A stretch of DNA of 64,000 bases from Erythrobacter sp. (GCA_009993605.1 JAACTB010000007.1:707333-771332); one strand, 5' to 3'; shown: positions 42,495-53,650, counted from the first letter of the stretch. The notes: a model not told the origin generated them from the sequence alone. Program-made: numbers and translations.

Positions 42495-44057
42495 ATGATT
42501 GCGCGTGTTTTTTCCACCATGGTTTCTCTTGCGGCGTTAACCGGTCTAACACAGCCCGCAATCGCCGGATGGAATCGGGCCGATACGCAGCATTTTATTA
42601 TATATAGTGACGGATCGACCAATCAGCTTGAAGAATTCGCGAGCGACTTGGAGCGTTTTGATTCTCTGATGAAACAGCTTCTGGGCGTACGCCCGGAATC
42701 GGACCCGGTTCAACTTCCGATTTATCTGGTCCAAAACGCTAATCGCGTATCCCTTTTGATGGGTGACGACGATCGCATGATCGCTGGCGTCTATATACCC
42801 ACATCTGACGGCAGCTTCATTCTCGGGAATCGCGAATGGGATGGCAAGGACGATGAGTTGCCGGGCCGGGTAGTGTTATTCCACGAGTATGCCCATCATC
42901 TAATGTTCCGTCATCTGACCAACGCCTACCCCGCCTGGTACCGCGAAGGCTTTGCGGAATTTCTCTCCACGAGTAAAATCGAACGGGATGGTACCTTTTC
43001 GATCGGGGCCCCAGCCAACCATCGCGCCTATGCCATCCGTGAAGGCGTTTATATGCCGATCGAAAGACTGCTTTTCACGCCGCAATCTGAGATGACAGAC
43101 AATGAGCGCGGCATGTTTTACGCCCAAAGTTGGGTCCTGACCCACTACCTTCAAAGCTCGGTTGAGCTGAACCGCCAGATGCTCAGCTATTTCTCGATGC
43201 TCGCGAAGGAGAAGGATCCGCGCGAGGCCGCAGTGGAAGCTTTCGGGGACCTGGACGCACTCGACAAAGCCGTCCGCAAATATGGTCGCCGGCGGATCGA
43301 TTATCGCAGGTCCAATACCCCCTTAGAAATTCGCGGCGATATCGAGATTACGAGTCTCACCGATCTTGAGACCGATCTGGCCGAGAATGAACTGTATCTG
43401 CGCATCGGTTTCAAGCCAGACCAGGTCTTGAAGGATCTGAACCAGATTATCGAAGAGAATCCGAAGAACGCGAAAGCCTATGCCCTGTTGGCGCAGGCGG
43501 AAAGCGATCGGGCGCATAGCGAAGAGGACTATGACTTCGACGCTGCGCTGAAAGCCGTGGATCGGGCCATCCAGCTCGACCCGGATCTGATCGAAGCGCG
43601 GGTACGAAAAGCCTATCTTCTGATGGAACCGGCCGATCACGAAGAGATGAGCGATCAGCAGGTCGATTGGGCTGCGGTGCGCGATCAGATCAGCGCTGCG
43701 AACGCCATCGATGCTGACGATCCTCGCCCCCTTCTCGCCTATGTCACGTCGCTCGAGAAAGAAGGAGGCCCGATGCCTCCGGTTGCGCTCGATGCGATGA
43801 TGCAGGTCCATGGGACGATGCCGGAAGTGACGCCGATCCGTACCAGGCTGGCCCGCATGCTGGCAGCGGAGGGACGCTTCGATGCGGCCTTGTCTCTGGT
43901 CGGGTTTCTGGTCGCCGATCCGCATGCAGGGGATAGCGGGCGCAAGCTCGTGGAAGAAATTCGCACCATGCAGGCGGCAGTCGACAACGAGACGCGGAAC
44001 GCCGCCGCCTCGTCCAGCGTCTCCGAGAGCGCTTCGGGCGTCAACGAAGAGACTTGA
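42495..44057 (+). CDS. Exported HExxH metalloprotease-like protein with TPR-like C-terminus
   Basis: A 520-residue exported protein with signal peptide (cleavage near AIA-GW). An N-terminal catalytic-like domain has HEYAHH at residues 130-135 and a Glu-containing EGFAEF at 151-156, the layout of a gluzincin zinc peptidase (HExxH plus downstream Glu). The C-terminal half is helical with TPR-like repeats (PKNAKAYALLAQAESDRA, DFDAALKAVDRAIQLDPDLIEARVRKAYLL, then ANAIDADDPRPLLAYVTSLE). AGGG lies six bases before the start. Substrate is unknown; activity is inferred. The coding sequence is more A/T-rich than its neighbours. Confidence 0.8.
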   Translation: MIARVFSTMVSLAALTGLTQPAIAGWNRADTQHFIIYSDGSTNQLEEFASDLERFDSLMKQLLGVRPESDPVQLPIYLVQNANRVSLLMGDDDRMIAGVYIPTSDGSFILGNREWDGKDDELPGRVVLFHEYAHHLMFRHLTNAYPAWYREGFAEFLSTSKIERDGTFSIGAPANHRAYAIREGVYMPIERLLFTPQSEMTDNERGMFYAQSWVLTHYLQSSVELNRQMLSYFSMLAKEKDPREAAVEAFGDLDALDKAVRKYGRRRIDYRRSNTPLEIRGDIEITSLTDLETDLAENELYLRIGFKPDQVLKDLNQIIEENPKNAKAYALLAQAESDRAHSEEDYDFDAALKAVDRAIQLDPDLIEARVRKAYLLMEPADHEEMSDQQVDWAAVRDQISAANAIDADDPRPLLAYVTSLEKEGGPMPPVALDAMMQVHGTMPEVTPIRTRLARMLAAEGRFDAALSLVGFLVADPHAGDSGRKLVEEIRTMQAAVDNETRNAAASSSVSESASGVNEET

Positions 44058-44089
44058 GAACCTAACGCGCCAATTCGCGTTGAGCGCGC

Positions 44090-45664
44090 ATGGCATCCGA
44101 CAGTACCGATCCCGTCCTCGTCCCCATTCTCGGCGATCAGCTGACGCGTGACCTTGCCAGTCTGCGCGGGCGGACCAAGGACGACACGGTCGTGCTGATG
44201 ATGGAGGTCTGGGACGAGGCGACCTACGTCAGGCATCACAAGCAGAAGATCGTCCTGATCTTTTCCGCCATGCGCCATTTCGCCGCCGAGCTGGAGGATG
44301 CCGGCTGGACGGTCGATTACGTGAAGCTCGACGACAAGGACAATGCGGGCAGTTTCACAGGCGAGGTCGCCCGCGCGATCGAACGGCACGAGCCGCGCCT
44401 CGTCAGCGTGGTCGAGGCGGGTGAGTGGCGGGTGCGCGAAGACATGGAACAGTGGGCGGACAAATTCGCCTGCGAGGTCGAGATCCTGCGCGACGATCGC
44501 TTCATTTGCTCGCAGTCCGAGTTCGAGGAGTGGGCCGAAGATCGCGACAGCCTTCGGATGGAATTCTTCTATCGCGAGATGCGGCGCAAGACCGGGCTCC
44601 TGATGACGGAGGACGGAAAACCCGAAGGCGGCGAGTGGAATTACGATAGCGAGAACAGGAAACCGCCAAAGGAAGGCCTTTCCGCGCCCGAACGTCCGAA
44701 ATTCGAACCCGACGAGATCACAAAGGCCTGCATCGCGCTCGTCGAGGAGCGGTTCGGCGACCATTTCGGCAGCCTCGAGAACTTCCGCTGGCCCGTCACG
44801 CGCGACGAGGCCGAGAAAGCCGCCGACGCCTTCTTCGCCGAGCGGATCGAGAAATTCGGTCCCTTTCAGGACGCGATGGTCGCGGGCGAGGACGATCTGT
44901 TCCATTCGATGCTCTCGACCAGCATCAATCTCGGCCTGCTCGACCCGCTCGAACTGTGCCAGCGCGCCGAAAAATCCTATGAGGACGGCAAGGCGCCGTT
45001 GAACAGTGTGGAAGGGTTCATCCGCCAGCTGATCGGCTGGCGCGAATATATCCGCTGTTTCTACTGGCATCAGATGCCGCATCTCGAAAAGGCCAACGCC
45101 CTCAACGCGCAACGCGGGCTGCCGGACTTCTACTGGACGGGGGAGACCGACATGGCCTGCCTTGCCGATTGCATCCGCTCGACGCGCGACAACGCCCATG
45201 CCCACCATATCCAGCGCCTGATGGTCCTGGGCAATTTCGCGCTGCTCGCCGGGATCAATCCGCGCGAGGTGCAGGACTGGTATCTCGTCGTCTACGCCGA
45301 CGCCTATCAATGGGTCGAACTGCCGAACGTCGCGGCGATGATCCTCTATGCCGATGGCGGCAGGCTCGCCAGCAAGCCCTATGCAGCGAGCGGAAACTAC
45401 ATCAACAAGATGTCGAACTATTGCTCGGACTGTACCTACTCGCCGCACAAGAAGACCGGCGAAGGCGCCTGCCCGTTCAACCCGCTCTACTGGCATTTCA
45501 TGGACAGGCACCGCGATCGTTTGGAAAAGAACCACCGGATCGGGCGGATCTATTCGACCTGGGACCGGATGGACGAGGACAAGCGGCAGGACTATTTAGA
45601 CAGTGCGGAAGCTTTCCTCGACACCCTGACGCCAGCGGACAGCAGCTGGGCGCGCGACGTATAA
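44090..45664 (+). CDS. Cryptochrome/photolyase family protein of the Fe-S type (PhrB/CryB-like)
   Basis: A 524-residue flavoprotein of the FeS-BCP group, which repairs (6-4) photoproducts with blue light in characterised members. It begins LVPILGDQLTRDL, has the C-terminal segment with YCSDCTYSPHKKTGEGACPF, whose cysteines together with an earlier Cys (DCIRSTRDNAHAHH) would bind a [4Fe-4S] cluster, and the NALNAQRGLPDFYWTGETDM block. Cytosolic. It follows the metalloprotease-like gene after 32 bases. Repair versus signalling role is not decided by sequence. Confidence 0.9.
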   Translation: MASDSTDPVLVPILGDQLTRDLASLRGRTKDDTVVLMMEVWDEATYVRHHKQKIVLIFSAMRHFAAELEDAGWTVDYVKLDDKDNAGSFTGEVARAIERHEPRLVSVVEAGEWRVREDMEQWADKFACEVEILRDDRFICSQSEFEEWAEDRDSLRMEFFYREMRRKTGLLMTEDGKPEGGEWNYDSENRKPPKEGLSAPERPKFEPDEITKACIALVEERFGDHFGSLENFRWPVTRDEAEKAADAFFAERIEKFGPFQDAMVAGEDDLFHSMLSTSINLGLLDPLELCQRAEKSYEDGKAPLNSVEGFIRQLIGWREYIRCFYWHQMPHLEKANALNAQRGLPDFYWTGETDMACLADCIRSTRDNAHAHHIQRLMVLGNFALLAGINPREVQDWYLVVYADAYQWVELPNVAAMILYADGGRLASKPYAASGNYINKMSNYCSDCTYSPHKKTGEGACPFNPLYWHFMDRHRDRLEKNHRIGRIYSTWDRMDEDKRQDYLDSAEAFLDTLTPADSSWARDV

Positions 45665-45749
45665 ACGAGCCAGCGCGGCCACACGCCATTCCACCGCGCG
45701 ACAGGGTCCGACTGCGTTGCGCAATGGAACCGATCGCCTGCCTCACCCC

Positions 45750-45773
45750 TTCCTGTTGTAACTCCAACAGGAA
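45750..45773 (+). promoter_or_regulatory. Perfect hairpin masking the ribosome site of the semialdehyde dehydrogenase gene
   Basis: TTCCTGTTG (45750-45758), six-base loop, CAACAGGAA (45765-45773): nine perfect pairs, the right arm containing the AGGAA ribosome site that precedes the ATG at 45785. It may be a translational control hairpin or a protein operator. Confidence 0.55.
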
Positions 45774-45784
45774 AGATCGCACAC

Positions 45785-47164
45785 ATGGCCACTGTCACCA
45801 CCGTCAATCCCGCCACCGGCGAAGACCTCGAAACCTATACCCAGATCGGCAAGGACGAAGCCTTTGCCAAGGTCGATGCCTGCCACGAAGCCTTCACGAA
45901 GTGGAAGCTGCGCAGCCTCGATGAGCGCGCCGAAATTATCAAGGGGATCGGCAAGGCTCTGCGCGACAACAAGGAAGAGCTCGCCCAGTTGATGACTCGC
46001 GAGGTCGGCAAGCTGATCGGCGACAGCCGCGACGAGGTCGATTTGTGCGCGGGCATCTGCGACTACACCGCCAAGACCGGCCCGGACGAACTGGCCGACG
46101 AAAAGCGCGATCCGAGCAACGCCGCGCGCGGCGTCGTCACCTATTCGCCGATCGGTGTTGTCTACGGCATCCAGCCGTGGAATTTCCCCTCCTACCAGGT
46201 CGTGCGCTATGCGATCGCCAGCCTGATGGCGGGCAATGGCGTCCTGCTGAAGCATTCCTCGCTCTGCATCGGCAGCGGGTTGATGCTGGAAAAGATCTTC
46301 AAGGAAGGCGGCCTTCCCGACGATCTCTTCACCGTGCTCGTCATCGATCACGACACATCGGACGAAATCATCGCCCACGATAAGGTACGCGGCGTCACGC
46401 TGACCGGATCGGACGGTGCGGGGCGTCACGTCGCGGAAAAGGCCGCCAAGGTCATCAAGAAGACCGTCATGGAGCTCGGCTCTAACGACGCCTATCTGGT
46501 GCTCGAAGACGCCGATCTCGACCTCGCCACCAAGGTCTGCGCGCAGGCCCGGCTCTACAATAACGGCCAGACCTGCATTAACGGCAAGCGCTTCATCGTG
46601 ACCGACAAGGTCTACGACGCCTTCCTCGAGAAATTCGTCGCGCGCTTCGAAGGCGTCGAGACCGGCGATCCGACGAAGGAAGGGACCGATATGGGCCCGA
46701 TGTCCTCGACCGATCAGCGCAAGGACCTGCACGAACAGGTCGAAAAATCGGTATCGAAGGGCGCCAAGATCGCTTGTGGCGGTCGGGTACCGGACGGTCC
46801 GGGCGCCTTCTATCCCGCCACCGTGTTGACCGATGTCGAACCTGGCCAGCCCGCCTATGACGACGAATTGTTCGGCCCCGTCGCCAGCGTGATCCGCGCG
46901 AAGGACGACGAGGACGCGATGCGGATTGCTAATGACAGCCGCTACGGGCTTGGCGGCGGGATCCTGTGCGGCGATACCGAGCGTGCCATCGAACTGGCGT
47001 CGAAGCATTTCGACACCGGCATGGTCTATATCAACACCTATGGCGTCGCCGATCCGTCGATGCCGTTCGGCGGGGTGAAGGATTCGGGCTATGGCCGCGA
47101 ACATGGCGGTTTCGGGGTGAAGGAATTCGTCAACGCCAAGGCGATCTTCGTCGGTAGCGATTGA
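45785..47164 (+). CDS. NAD(P)-dependent succinate-semialdehyde dehydrogenase type
   Basis: A 459-residue aldehyde dehydrogenase of the short GabD1/Sad-like type. Catalytic Cys is in NGQTCINGKRF and general-base Glu in VMELGSNDA; the cofactor segment GIQPWNFPSYQVVRYAIASLMAGN is complete. Members oxidise succinate semialdehyde and related aldehydes, linking GABA or polyamine catabolism to the TCA cycle. The substrate is inferred. It is preceded by a hairpin over its ribosome site and followed after 31 bases by a DUF1993 gene. Confidence 0.85.
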   Translation: MATVTTVNPATGEDLETYTQIGKDEAFAKVDACHEAFTKWKLRSLDERAEIIKGIGKALRDNKEELAQLMTREVGKLIGDSRDEVDLCAGICDYTAKTGPDELADEKRDPSNAARGVVTYSPIGVVYGIQPWNFPSYQVVRYAIASLMAGNGVLLKHSSLCIGSGLMLEKIFKEGGLPDDLFTVLVIDHDTSDEIIAHDKVRGVTLTGSDGAGRHVAEKAAKVIKKTVMELGSNDAYLVLEDADLDLATKVCAQARLYNNGQTCINGKRFIVTDKVYDAFLEKFVARFEGVETGDPTKEGTDMGPMSSTDQRKDLHEQVEKSVSKGAKIACGGRVPDGPGAFYPATVLTDVEPGQPAYDDELFGPVASVIRAKDDEDAMRIANDSRYGLGGGILCGDTERAIELASKHFDTGMVYINTYGVADPSMPFGGVKDSGYGREHGGFGVKEFVNAKAIFVGSD

Positions 47165-47195
47165 TTAAAGGGTTCGGGACGGGCAGGCGCCGGGG

Positions 47196-47753
47196 ATGAT
47201 CCTCAACGACCTGCTCGCCCCGACCTATCGCAATCTGCTCACCGCGCTGTCTCACTGGCTCGATAAGGCTGTCGAGAACGCCAGCGGAGAGGCGATCCTG
47301 TCCGCCCGGTTGGCGGACGACATGTTTCCGCTGGCGACCCAGATCCGCTTCGCCTGCGTCCAGGCGCTGGAAGGCGTGTCGCGATCGAGCGGCGCGGACT
47401 TGCCGGACAGGGTCTCCACGCTCCTCGATGAAGGGCGCAATGCTGGCGAGGCGCCCGGAACGATCCGCGATGCGCAGGCTCTCATTCGCGAGACGCTCGC
47501 TCATGTCGACAGCATGGCCGAAACGCAATCCGGTCTCGAACCCTCCGCCCAAATCGCGCACGAATTGCCGAACGGGATGATCTTCGACCTTACCGCAGAG
47601 CAATACGCCCGCGACTGGGCGATCCCGCAATTCTATTTCCACCTCATGGCCGCTTATGCGATCCTGCGCGGTAAAGGCGTGCCGCTCGGCAAGATCGATT
47701 ATGTCGCGCACATGCTACCGTTCCTGCGCGAAGGGACGGCGCCTCAGGCCTGA
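47196..47753 (+). CDS. DUF1993-family protein
   Basis: A 185-residue soluble helical protein that I recognise as the DUF1993 family, distantly related to DinB-like four-helix proteins: opening LLAPTYRNLLTALSHWLDKA, central LADDMFPLATQIRFACVQALEG, and C-terminal DWAIPQFYFHLMAAYAILRGKGVPLGKIDY. Function is unknown. It overlaps the convergent ada gene by ten bases at the 3' end and follows the aldehyde dehydrogenase on the same strand. Confidence 0.85.
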   Translation: MILNDLLAPTYRNLLTALSHWLDKAVENASGEAILSARLADDMFPLATQIRFACVQALEGVSRSSGADLPDRVSTLLDEGRNAGEAPGTIRDAQALIRETLAHVDSMAETQSGLEPSAQIAHELPNGMIFDLTAEQYARDWAIPQFYFHLMAAYAILRGKGVPLGKIDYVAHMLPFLREGTAPQA

Positions 47754-48799
47754 TCGGGCCTTTCCCTCCTCAGCAATTCCGCCTTTATCTCGGTCCCATA
47801 GGCGTAGCCGCCCAGCCCGCCATCCGCCGCGATCACGCGATGGCAGGGGATCAGGACCGCGACATGGTTCGCCCCGTTCGCGCCGCCGACCGCGCGGCTG
47901 GCTTTGGGATTGCCGAGCGCCGCGGCAAGTTCGCCATAGCTGCGCGTCTCGCCCGGCGGGATATCGCGCAGCGCCTGCCAGACGCGCTGTTGGAAGGCCG
48001 TGCCCATGACGTCGATCGGGATATCGGCGCCAGTGCCGGGCTGTTCGACCGCCTCGGTCACGCGATCGAACAGGGCGCGAAAATCATCCCCCGCCTCGAC
48101 CAGATCGGCCTTGGGGAAGCGGGCGCGCAGATCCGCCTCGCCTTCCCCGAATGCGAGGCAGCACACGCCCTTGTCGGTCGCCGCAACGAGCATCGGACCG
48201 AAGCTCGTTGCGATGACGCTCCAAGCGATCGTCACGCCCTTGCCGCCCGCCTGCCAGTCGCTCGCCCGCATTCCCAATCGTCCCTTCACATCGGCATAGA
48301 AGCGGCTCGGCGCCTCGTATCCAGCTTTATAGATCGCATCGGTCACCGTGCCCGACCCGGACAGGGCGGCGCGCGCGCGCTCCTCGCGCAATGCACGCGC
48401 ATAGGCGGCGGGCGACATGCCGGTCGACCGCAGGAACAGGCGCTGGAAATGCGCGGGCGAATAGTCGACCGCTTCCGCCAGTTCGCCGAGCGAGGGGGTG
48501 GCATCGCCCGCTTCTGCCGCAACCTTGATCGCGTCGATCGCAGCGCGCACCGCCGCATCCTCGCGGCTGATCTGATCGGGCGCGCAGCGTTTGCAGGCGC
48601 GCAGGCCCTCTCCCTCCGCTTCGGCAGGCGTCGCGTAGAAGCGCACATTCTCTCGCTTCGGCGCTCGCGCGGGGCAGGACGGGCGGCAATAGATCCCGGT
48701 CGAATGCACGCCCGTGACGAAGCGCCCGTCATAGGCACGGTCCTTCGCCAGCGCGATGCGCCAGCGTTCGTCGTCGGTCAGGAGGCTCGAGTGGGTCAT
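47744..48799 (-). CDS. ada: Bifunctional Ada protein: alkyl-DNA repair and AraC-type activator
   Basis: A 351-residue protein combining a zinc-binding phosphotriester repair domain (Cys38, Cys42, Cys69, Cys72), an AraC-type helix-turn-helix region (around residues 80-185), and an Ogt-type methyltransferase with active-site Cys319 in PCHRV. The positions match E. coli Ada (38, 42, 69, 72, 321), so it likely both repairs methylated DNA and activates its own operon after methylation of Cys38. No alkB lies beside it. It is divergent from the serine protease gene. Confidence 0.93.
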   Translation of the reverse strand: MTHSSLLTDDERWRIALAKDRAYDGRFVTGVHSTGIYCRPSCPARAPKRENVRFYATPAEAEGEGLRACKRCAPDQISREDAAVRAAIDAIKVAAEAGDATPSLGELAEAVDYSPAHFQRLFLRSTGMSPAAYARALREERARAALSGSGTVTDAIYKAGYEAPSRFYADVKGRLGMRASDWQAGGKGVTIAWSVIATSFGPMLVAATDKGVCCLAFGEGEADLRARFPKADLVEAGDDFRALFDRVTEAVEQPGTGADIPIDVMGTAFQQRVWQALRDIPPGETRSYGELAAALGNPKASRAVGGANGANHVAVLIPCHRVIAADGGLGGYAYGTEIKAELLRRERPDQA

Positions 48800-48881
48800 G
48801 GGTCGCAGTGTTAGGTTAGCCTTGCAGACTGCGCATCCCGAAGCTTGCGGTCAATGTCCGCCGAAGGGTAAGGCCCGGCCG

Positions 48882-50474
48882 ATGGCTCGCCTTCTCGCCC
48901 TTGCCGCCTGTCTCTTCGCCCTCTTCGCGGCGCTGCCTGCCCCGGCTTTGGCTGAGCCCGCCGATATCGACGCGGCCGCGCGCGGCGTGGTGCGCGTTGT
49001 CATCATCGGGACCGAGGACACGCCCGATGGCGCGGAGGTCTATCCGATCGGCCACGGCACCGGCTGGGCGGTCGCGTCCGACCGCATCGTGACCAACGCC
49101 CATGTCGTGCGCGACGCGATGATGGACGACAGCCTGCGGATCGGGATCGTCCCATCGGACGGGGCGGATGCGGGCTATGGCGAGATCGTCGCGGTCGATC
49201 CGCGCAGCGACCTTGCGCTGTTGCGCATCACCAGCGGATTGCGCCTACCGCCTCTCACGCTGGCGAGCGGTCCGGTTTCGGACAGCGGAGAAGTCTTCGC
49301 AGTCGGGTATCCGATGAATGTCGATCGGGCGCAGGGGCTGGAGATCGGTGATATCTTCAGGAGCCAGCCGCCGGTGAAGAGCCGCGGCTTCCTCGCCGGA
49401 ATGCGGCCCAGCCGGAATTTCGACACCGTGCTCCACACTGCGCCCATTGCGCGCGGCAATTCGGGCGGGCCGTTGCTGGACGGATGCGGGCGCGTGCTCG
49501 GCGTCAACAGCTTCGGCGCCGATTCGGGCGGATCGGATGCGGAATTCTTCTTCGCGGTCTCGAACCGCGAGGTCATCCCGTTCCTGCGCGCTCACGGCGT
49601 CACGGCGCGCACCAACGACACCGCCTGCCGCAGCCTCACCGAGCTGGAGGATGACGAGCGCGAACGGCTGGAGCGGGAACAGGCACTCGCCCGACAGGAT
49701 ATGGCCGCTCGCAGCGAACAGGAACGCGAGCGATTGGCCCGCGCGCGTTTCGAGGCAGAGATGCAGGTCCGCGACGAGCGTGACGACCGCTTGCTGGCGA
49801 GCATGGTGCTGCTGCTGATCGGAGCGGGCGCGATCTGGTGGGCGTTCGAAAAGCGACGTGTTCCCGAGCCGAGCGAGGACCATCCGAACCCCAGCGCCTG
49901 GCCCGTCCCCAATCGCATCGCGCTGGCTGCAGGCGGCGGTGCGATCGTCGTCGCTCTGCTCGTCCATTTTACCCGACCGGGGATCGACGAGATCGATCGG
50001 CGCGTCGCGAATGTCATGCAGGGTCGCGACGCAGGCGAAGCTGTCGATCCCGCCAAGGCAGCAACTGGGACGCGCAGTTTCCTTTGCCGCCTCGACCCCC
50101 AGCGCAGCCGCGTGACCAATGCGGAGACCGGCGATGTGCGTTTCGAATGGTCACCGACCGGCTGCGTCAATGGGCGCACGCAATACGGGGTATCCGGCGG
50201 AACATGGTCGCGCGCGCTGGTGCCGAACGACGAGATGGCGGTCTCGGTCAACAGCTTCGACCCGGACCGCGCGGTGTTCCGCACCGAACGCTATCTCCTG
50301 TCGCGCGAAGCGATGGCGACCGCCCGCAGCGCCCGCGGCAAATACAGCGCGCCGAGTTGCGATGCCGAGGATGCCGCGACCACGCTCGGCGAAATGCAGA
50401 GCGGCGTGCTCGCCGCCCTGCCCTCAAACCCGAACGAACGGCTGGTCTACGAATGCGAGGCCGTCGGCGAGTGA
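48882..50474 (+). CDS. Membrane-anchored trypsin-like serine protease (HtrA-type)
   Basis: A 530-residue protein: signal peptide ending in PALAEPAD, a trypsin-like domain with triad His74 (TNAHVV), Asp110 (RSDLALLRI) and Ser194 (ARGNSGGPLLD), then a charged coiled-coil-like segment (around residues 255-305), a first membrane helix (LASMVLLLIGAGAIWWAF) and a second (IALAAGGGAIVVALLVHF), and a C-terminal domain with Cys. No PDZ is obvious. The ATG at 48882 is chosen because the signal peptide begins there. Its last 51 bases overlap the convergent dioxygenase gene. Role in envelope stress is inferred. Confidence 0.83.
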   Translation: MARLLALAACLFALFAALPAPALAEPADIDAAARGVVRVVIIGTEDTPDGAEVYPIGHGTGWAVASDRIVTNAHVVRDAMMDDSLRIGIVPSDGADAGYGEIVAVDPRSDLALLRITSGLRLPPLTLASGPVSDSGEVFAVGYPMNVDRAQGLEIGDIFRSQPPVKSRGFLAGMRPSRNFDTVLHTAPIARGNSGGPLLDGCGRVLGVNSFGADSGGSDAEFFFAVSNREVIPFLRAHGVTARTNDTACRSLTELEDDERERLEREQALARQDMAARSEQERERLARARFEAEMQVRDERDDRLLASMVLLLIGAGAIWWAFEKRRVPEPSEDHPNPSAWPVPNRIALAAGGGAIVVALLVHFTRPGIDEIDRRVANVMQGRDAGEAVDPAKAATGTRSFLCRLDPQRSRVTNAETGDVRFEWSPTGCVNGRTQYGVSGGTWSRALVPNDEMAVSVNSFDPDRAVFRTERYLLSREAMATARSARGKYSAPSCDAEDAATTLGEMQSGVLAALPSNPNERLVYECEAVGE

Positions 50475-51323
50475 TCTTTCGGCCGAGGCCGCCAGCTTCT
50501 CGCCCGTCAGCGTGATGCGGTGCATTTCGCGGGCGTGGCCGTGATAGTCGTTCAGCGCGTTGTGCCAGGTCGTGCGATTGTCCCAGATCGCGACCGCGCC
50601 CGGTTCCCACACAACACGGGCGTGATGCGCGGGGTTGCGCGCCTCGGCGAACAGTTTCTTGAGCAAAGGCAGGCTGTCCGCGCGGCTGCGCCCCACGATC
50701 GTGACGGTGAAGGACGGATTGACGTAGAGAAGCTTGCGCCCGGTCCGGGGGTGGCGGACCACGACCGGATGGGTGGCCCCGGTGGTCAAATCCTGCCCGC
50801 GCAGTTCGCCGCCCATATCGGTTTGGGCGTAGATGCCGCCCTCCTTGTAGACATGGTCGGCGGTGTGGAACGCTTCCAGCCCCTCGATTGCGCGCTTCGT
50901 ATCTTCGTCCAGCGCATCGTAGGCCGCGCCCATGTGGGCGAACAGCGTGTCGCCTCCCTTCGGCGGGAGCGTGCGCGCGACCAGGATCGATCCCATTGCG
51001 GGCACCTGATCGTAGCTGTGATCGGTGTGCCAGGCGCCGCCGATATTGGTTTCCTGCCCCGCTGCCTTGCGCACCACCGCGATTTCGGGATGCGCGTCGG
51101 TCAGCGGAAAATAATTGTTGATGTCGATCCCGCCCCACCGCTTCGCCAGATCGATATGCTGTTCGGGCGAAAGCGCCTGCCCGCGAAATACCGCGACCCC
51201 GTGTTCGAACACCGCCCGGCGAATCGCATCCAGAACCTCGCCTTCCGCCTCCGCCAGCTGGACATCGTGAATTGTGACGCCGCATTCCGGCGCCAGCGGC
51301 TCAATCTTCAGATCGACAGCCAT
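50424..51323 (-). CDS. TauD/TfdA-family Fe(II)/2-oxoglutarate dioxygenase
   Basis: A 299-residue non-heme iron dioxygenase. The metal triad is readable: His99 and Asp101 in AWHTDHSY, and distal His254 in TTWHNALNDY, with the 2-oxoglutarate-binding Arg269 in EMHRI. Family members attack taurine, 2,4-D, carnitine or other acids; the substrate here is unknown, and no sulfonate transport genes lie nearby. It overlaps the end of the convergent protease gene by 51 bases. Confidence 0.88.
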   Translation of the reverse strand: MAVDLKIEPLAPECGVTIHDVQLAEAEGEVLDAIRRAVFEHGVAVFRGQALSPEQHIDLAKRWGGIDINNYFPLTDAHPEIAVVRKAAGQETNIGGAWHTDHSYDQVPAMGSILVARTLPPKGGDTLFAHMGAAYDALDEDTKRAIEGLEAFHTADHVYKEGGIYAQTDMGGELRGQDLTTGATHPVVVRHPRTGRKLLYVNPSFTVTIVGRSRADSLPLLKKLFAEARNPAHHARVVWEPGAVAIWDNRTTWHNALNDYHGHAREMHRITLTGEKLAASAERSLADGLAFVDQPFVRV

Positions 51324-51433
51324 GGCTTTCTCCCCTTTATAAAGCGGGTTTTACCGCATCGCCGATGGGGAGGAAAGCGGTGCGGTAGGGATCACGATTG
51401 GGATCGACGGCTAAGATCCGCTGGGACAGCCGG

Positions 51434-51462
51434 TTGCCAATTCGAAGGCTCGGTGCTAGTCG
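51434..51462 (+). promoter_or_regulatory. Possible promoter of the atp operon
   Basis: TTGCCA (51434-51439), a 17-base spacer and TAGTCG (51457-51462), about 92 bases before the GTG start of atpH. The -10 box is poor, so this is only a candidate; no better pair is visible in the 230-base region between the dioxygenase and atpH starts. Confidence 0.3.
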
Positions 51463-51553
51463 CGCGCCAGCCTGGCCCGGATGGCATTGTTCCACTCGAC
51501 ACGGCCGGGTTTTCGCATCGGTAATTTTCCGTCACCCGAGAGGACGAGAGCGC

Positions 51554-52108
51554 GTGGAGACTTCCGCCGGTATACAGGCAAGCCTTGCAGGGCGCTATGC
51601 GTCGGCCCTGTTCGACCTGGCGAGCGAGGCCGGGACCGTGACTGCGGTCGAATCGGACCTCGACAAGCTGGAGTCCGGCCTTTCCGAATCGTCCGAACTG
51701 GCGATGTTGACCACCAGCCCCAAGGTATCGCGCGATGCCGCGAAGAAGGCGCTGTGGGGCGTTGCCGCGATCATGGGGCTGAGCGAGCTGACTCAGAATT
51801 TCCTCGGCACGCTGGCGCAGAACCGCCGCCTGTCGAAGCTGCCCGACATCATCCGCTCCTTCCGTTCGATCGCCGCCGCCCAACGCGGCGAGGTCAGCGC
51901 CGAAGTCGCCAGCGCGCACGCCCTCACCGATGCGCAGCTCGACCAGCTGAAGGCCAAGCTCACCCAGCGCGAAGGCCGCACCGTCAAACTCACCAGCAAG
52001 GTCGATCCCGACCTGCTCGGTGGCCTCGTGGTCACCATCGGATCGAAGCGGATCGACGGCTCGATCCGCACCCGTCTCAATTCGCTTTCTCAGGCAATGA
52101 AGGCCTAA
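51554..52108 (+). CDS. atpH: ATP synthase F1 subunit delta
   Basis: A 184-residue stalk subunit linking F1 to the peripheral stalk. The start is a GTG at 51554 (after GAGAGGACGAGAGCGC), giving the family opening [19 protein letters not shown]; the open frame further upstream lacks such support. The C-terminus [30 protein letters not shown] is typical. It leads atpHAG; F0 genes are not in the window, as usual in alphaproteobacteria. Confidence 0.95.
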   Translation: METSAGIQASLAGRYASALFDLASEAGTVTAVESDLDKLESGLSESSELAMLTTSPKVSRDAAKKALWGVAAIMGLSELTQNFLGTLAQNRRLSKLPDIIRSFRSIAAAQRGEVSAEVASAHALTDAQLDQLKAKLTQREGRTVKLTSKVDPDLLGGLVVTIGSKRIDGSIRTRLNSLSQAMKA

Positions 52109-53650
<1,542 letters not shown>

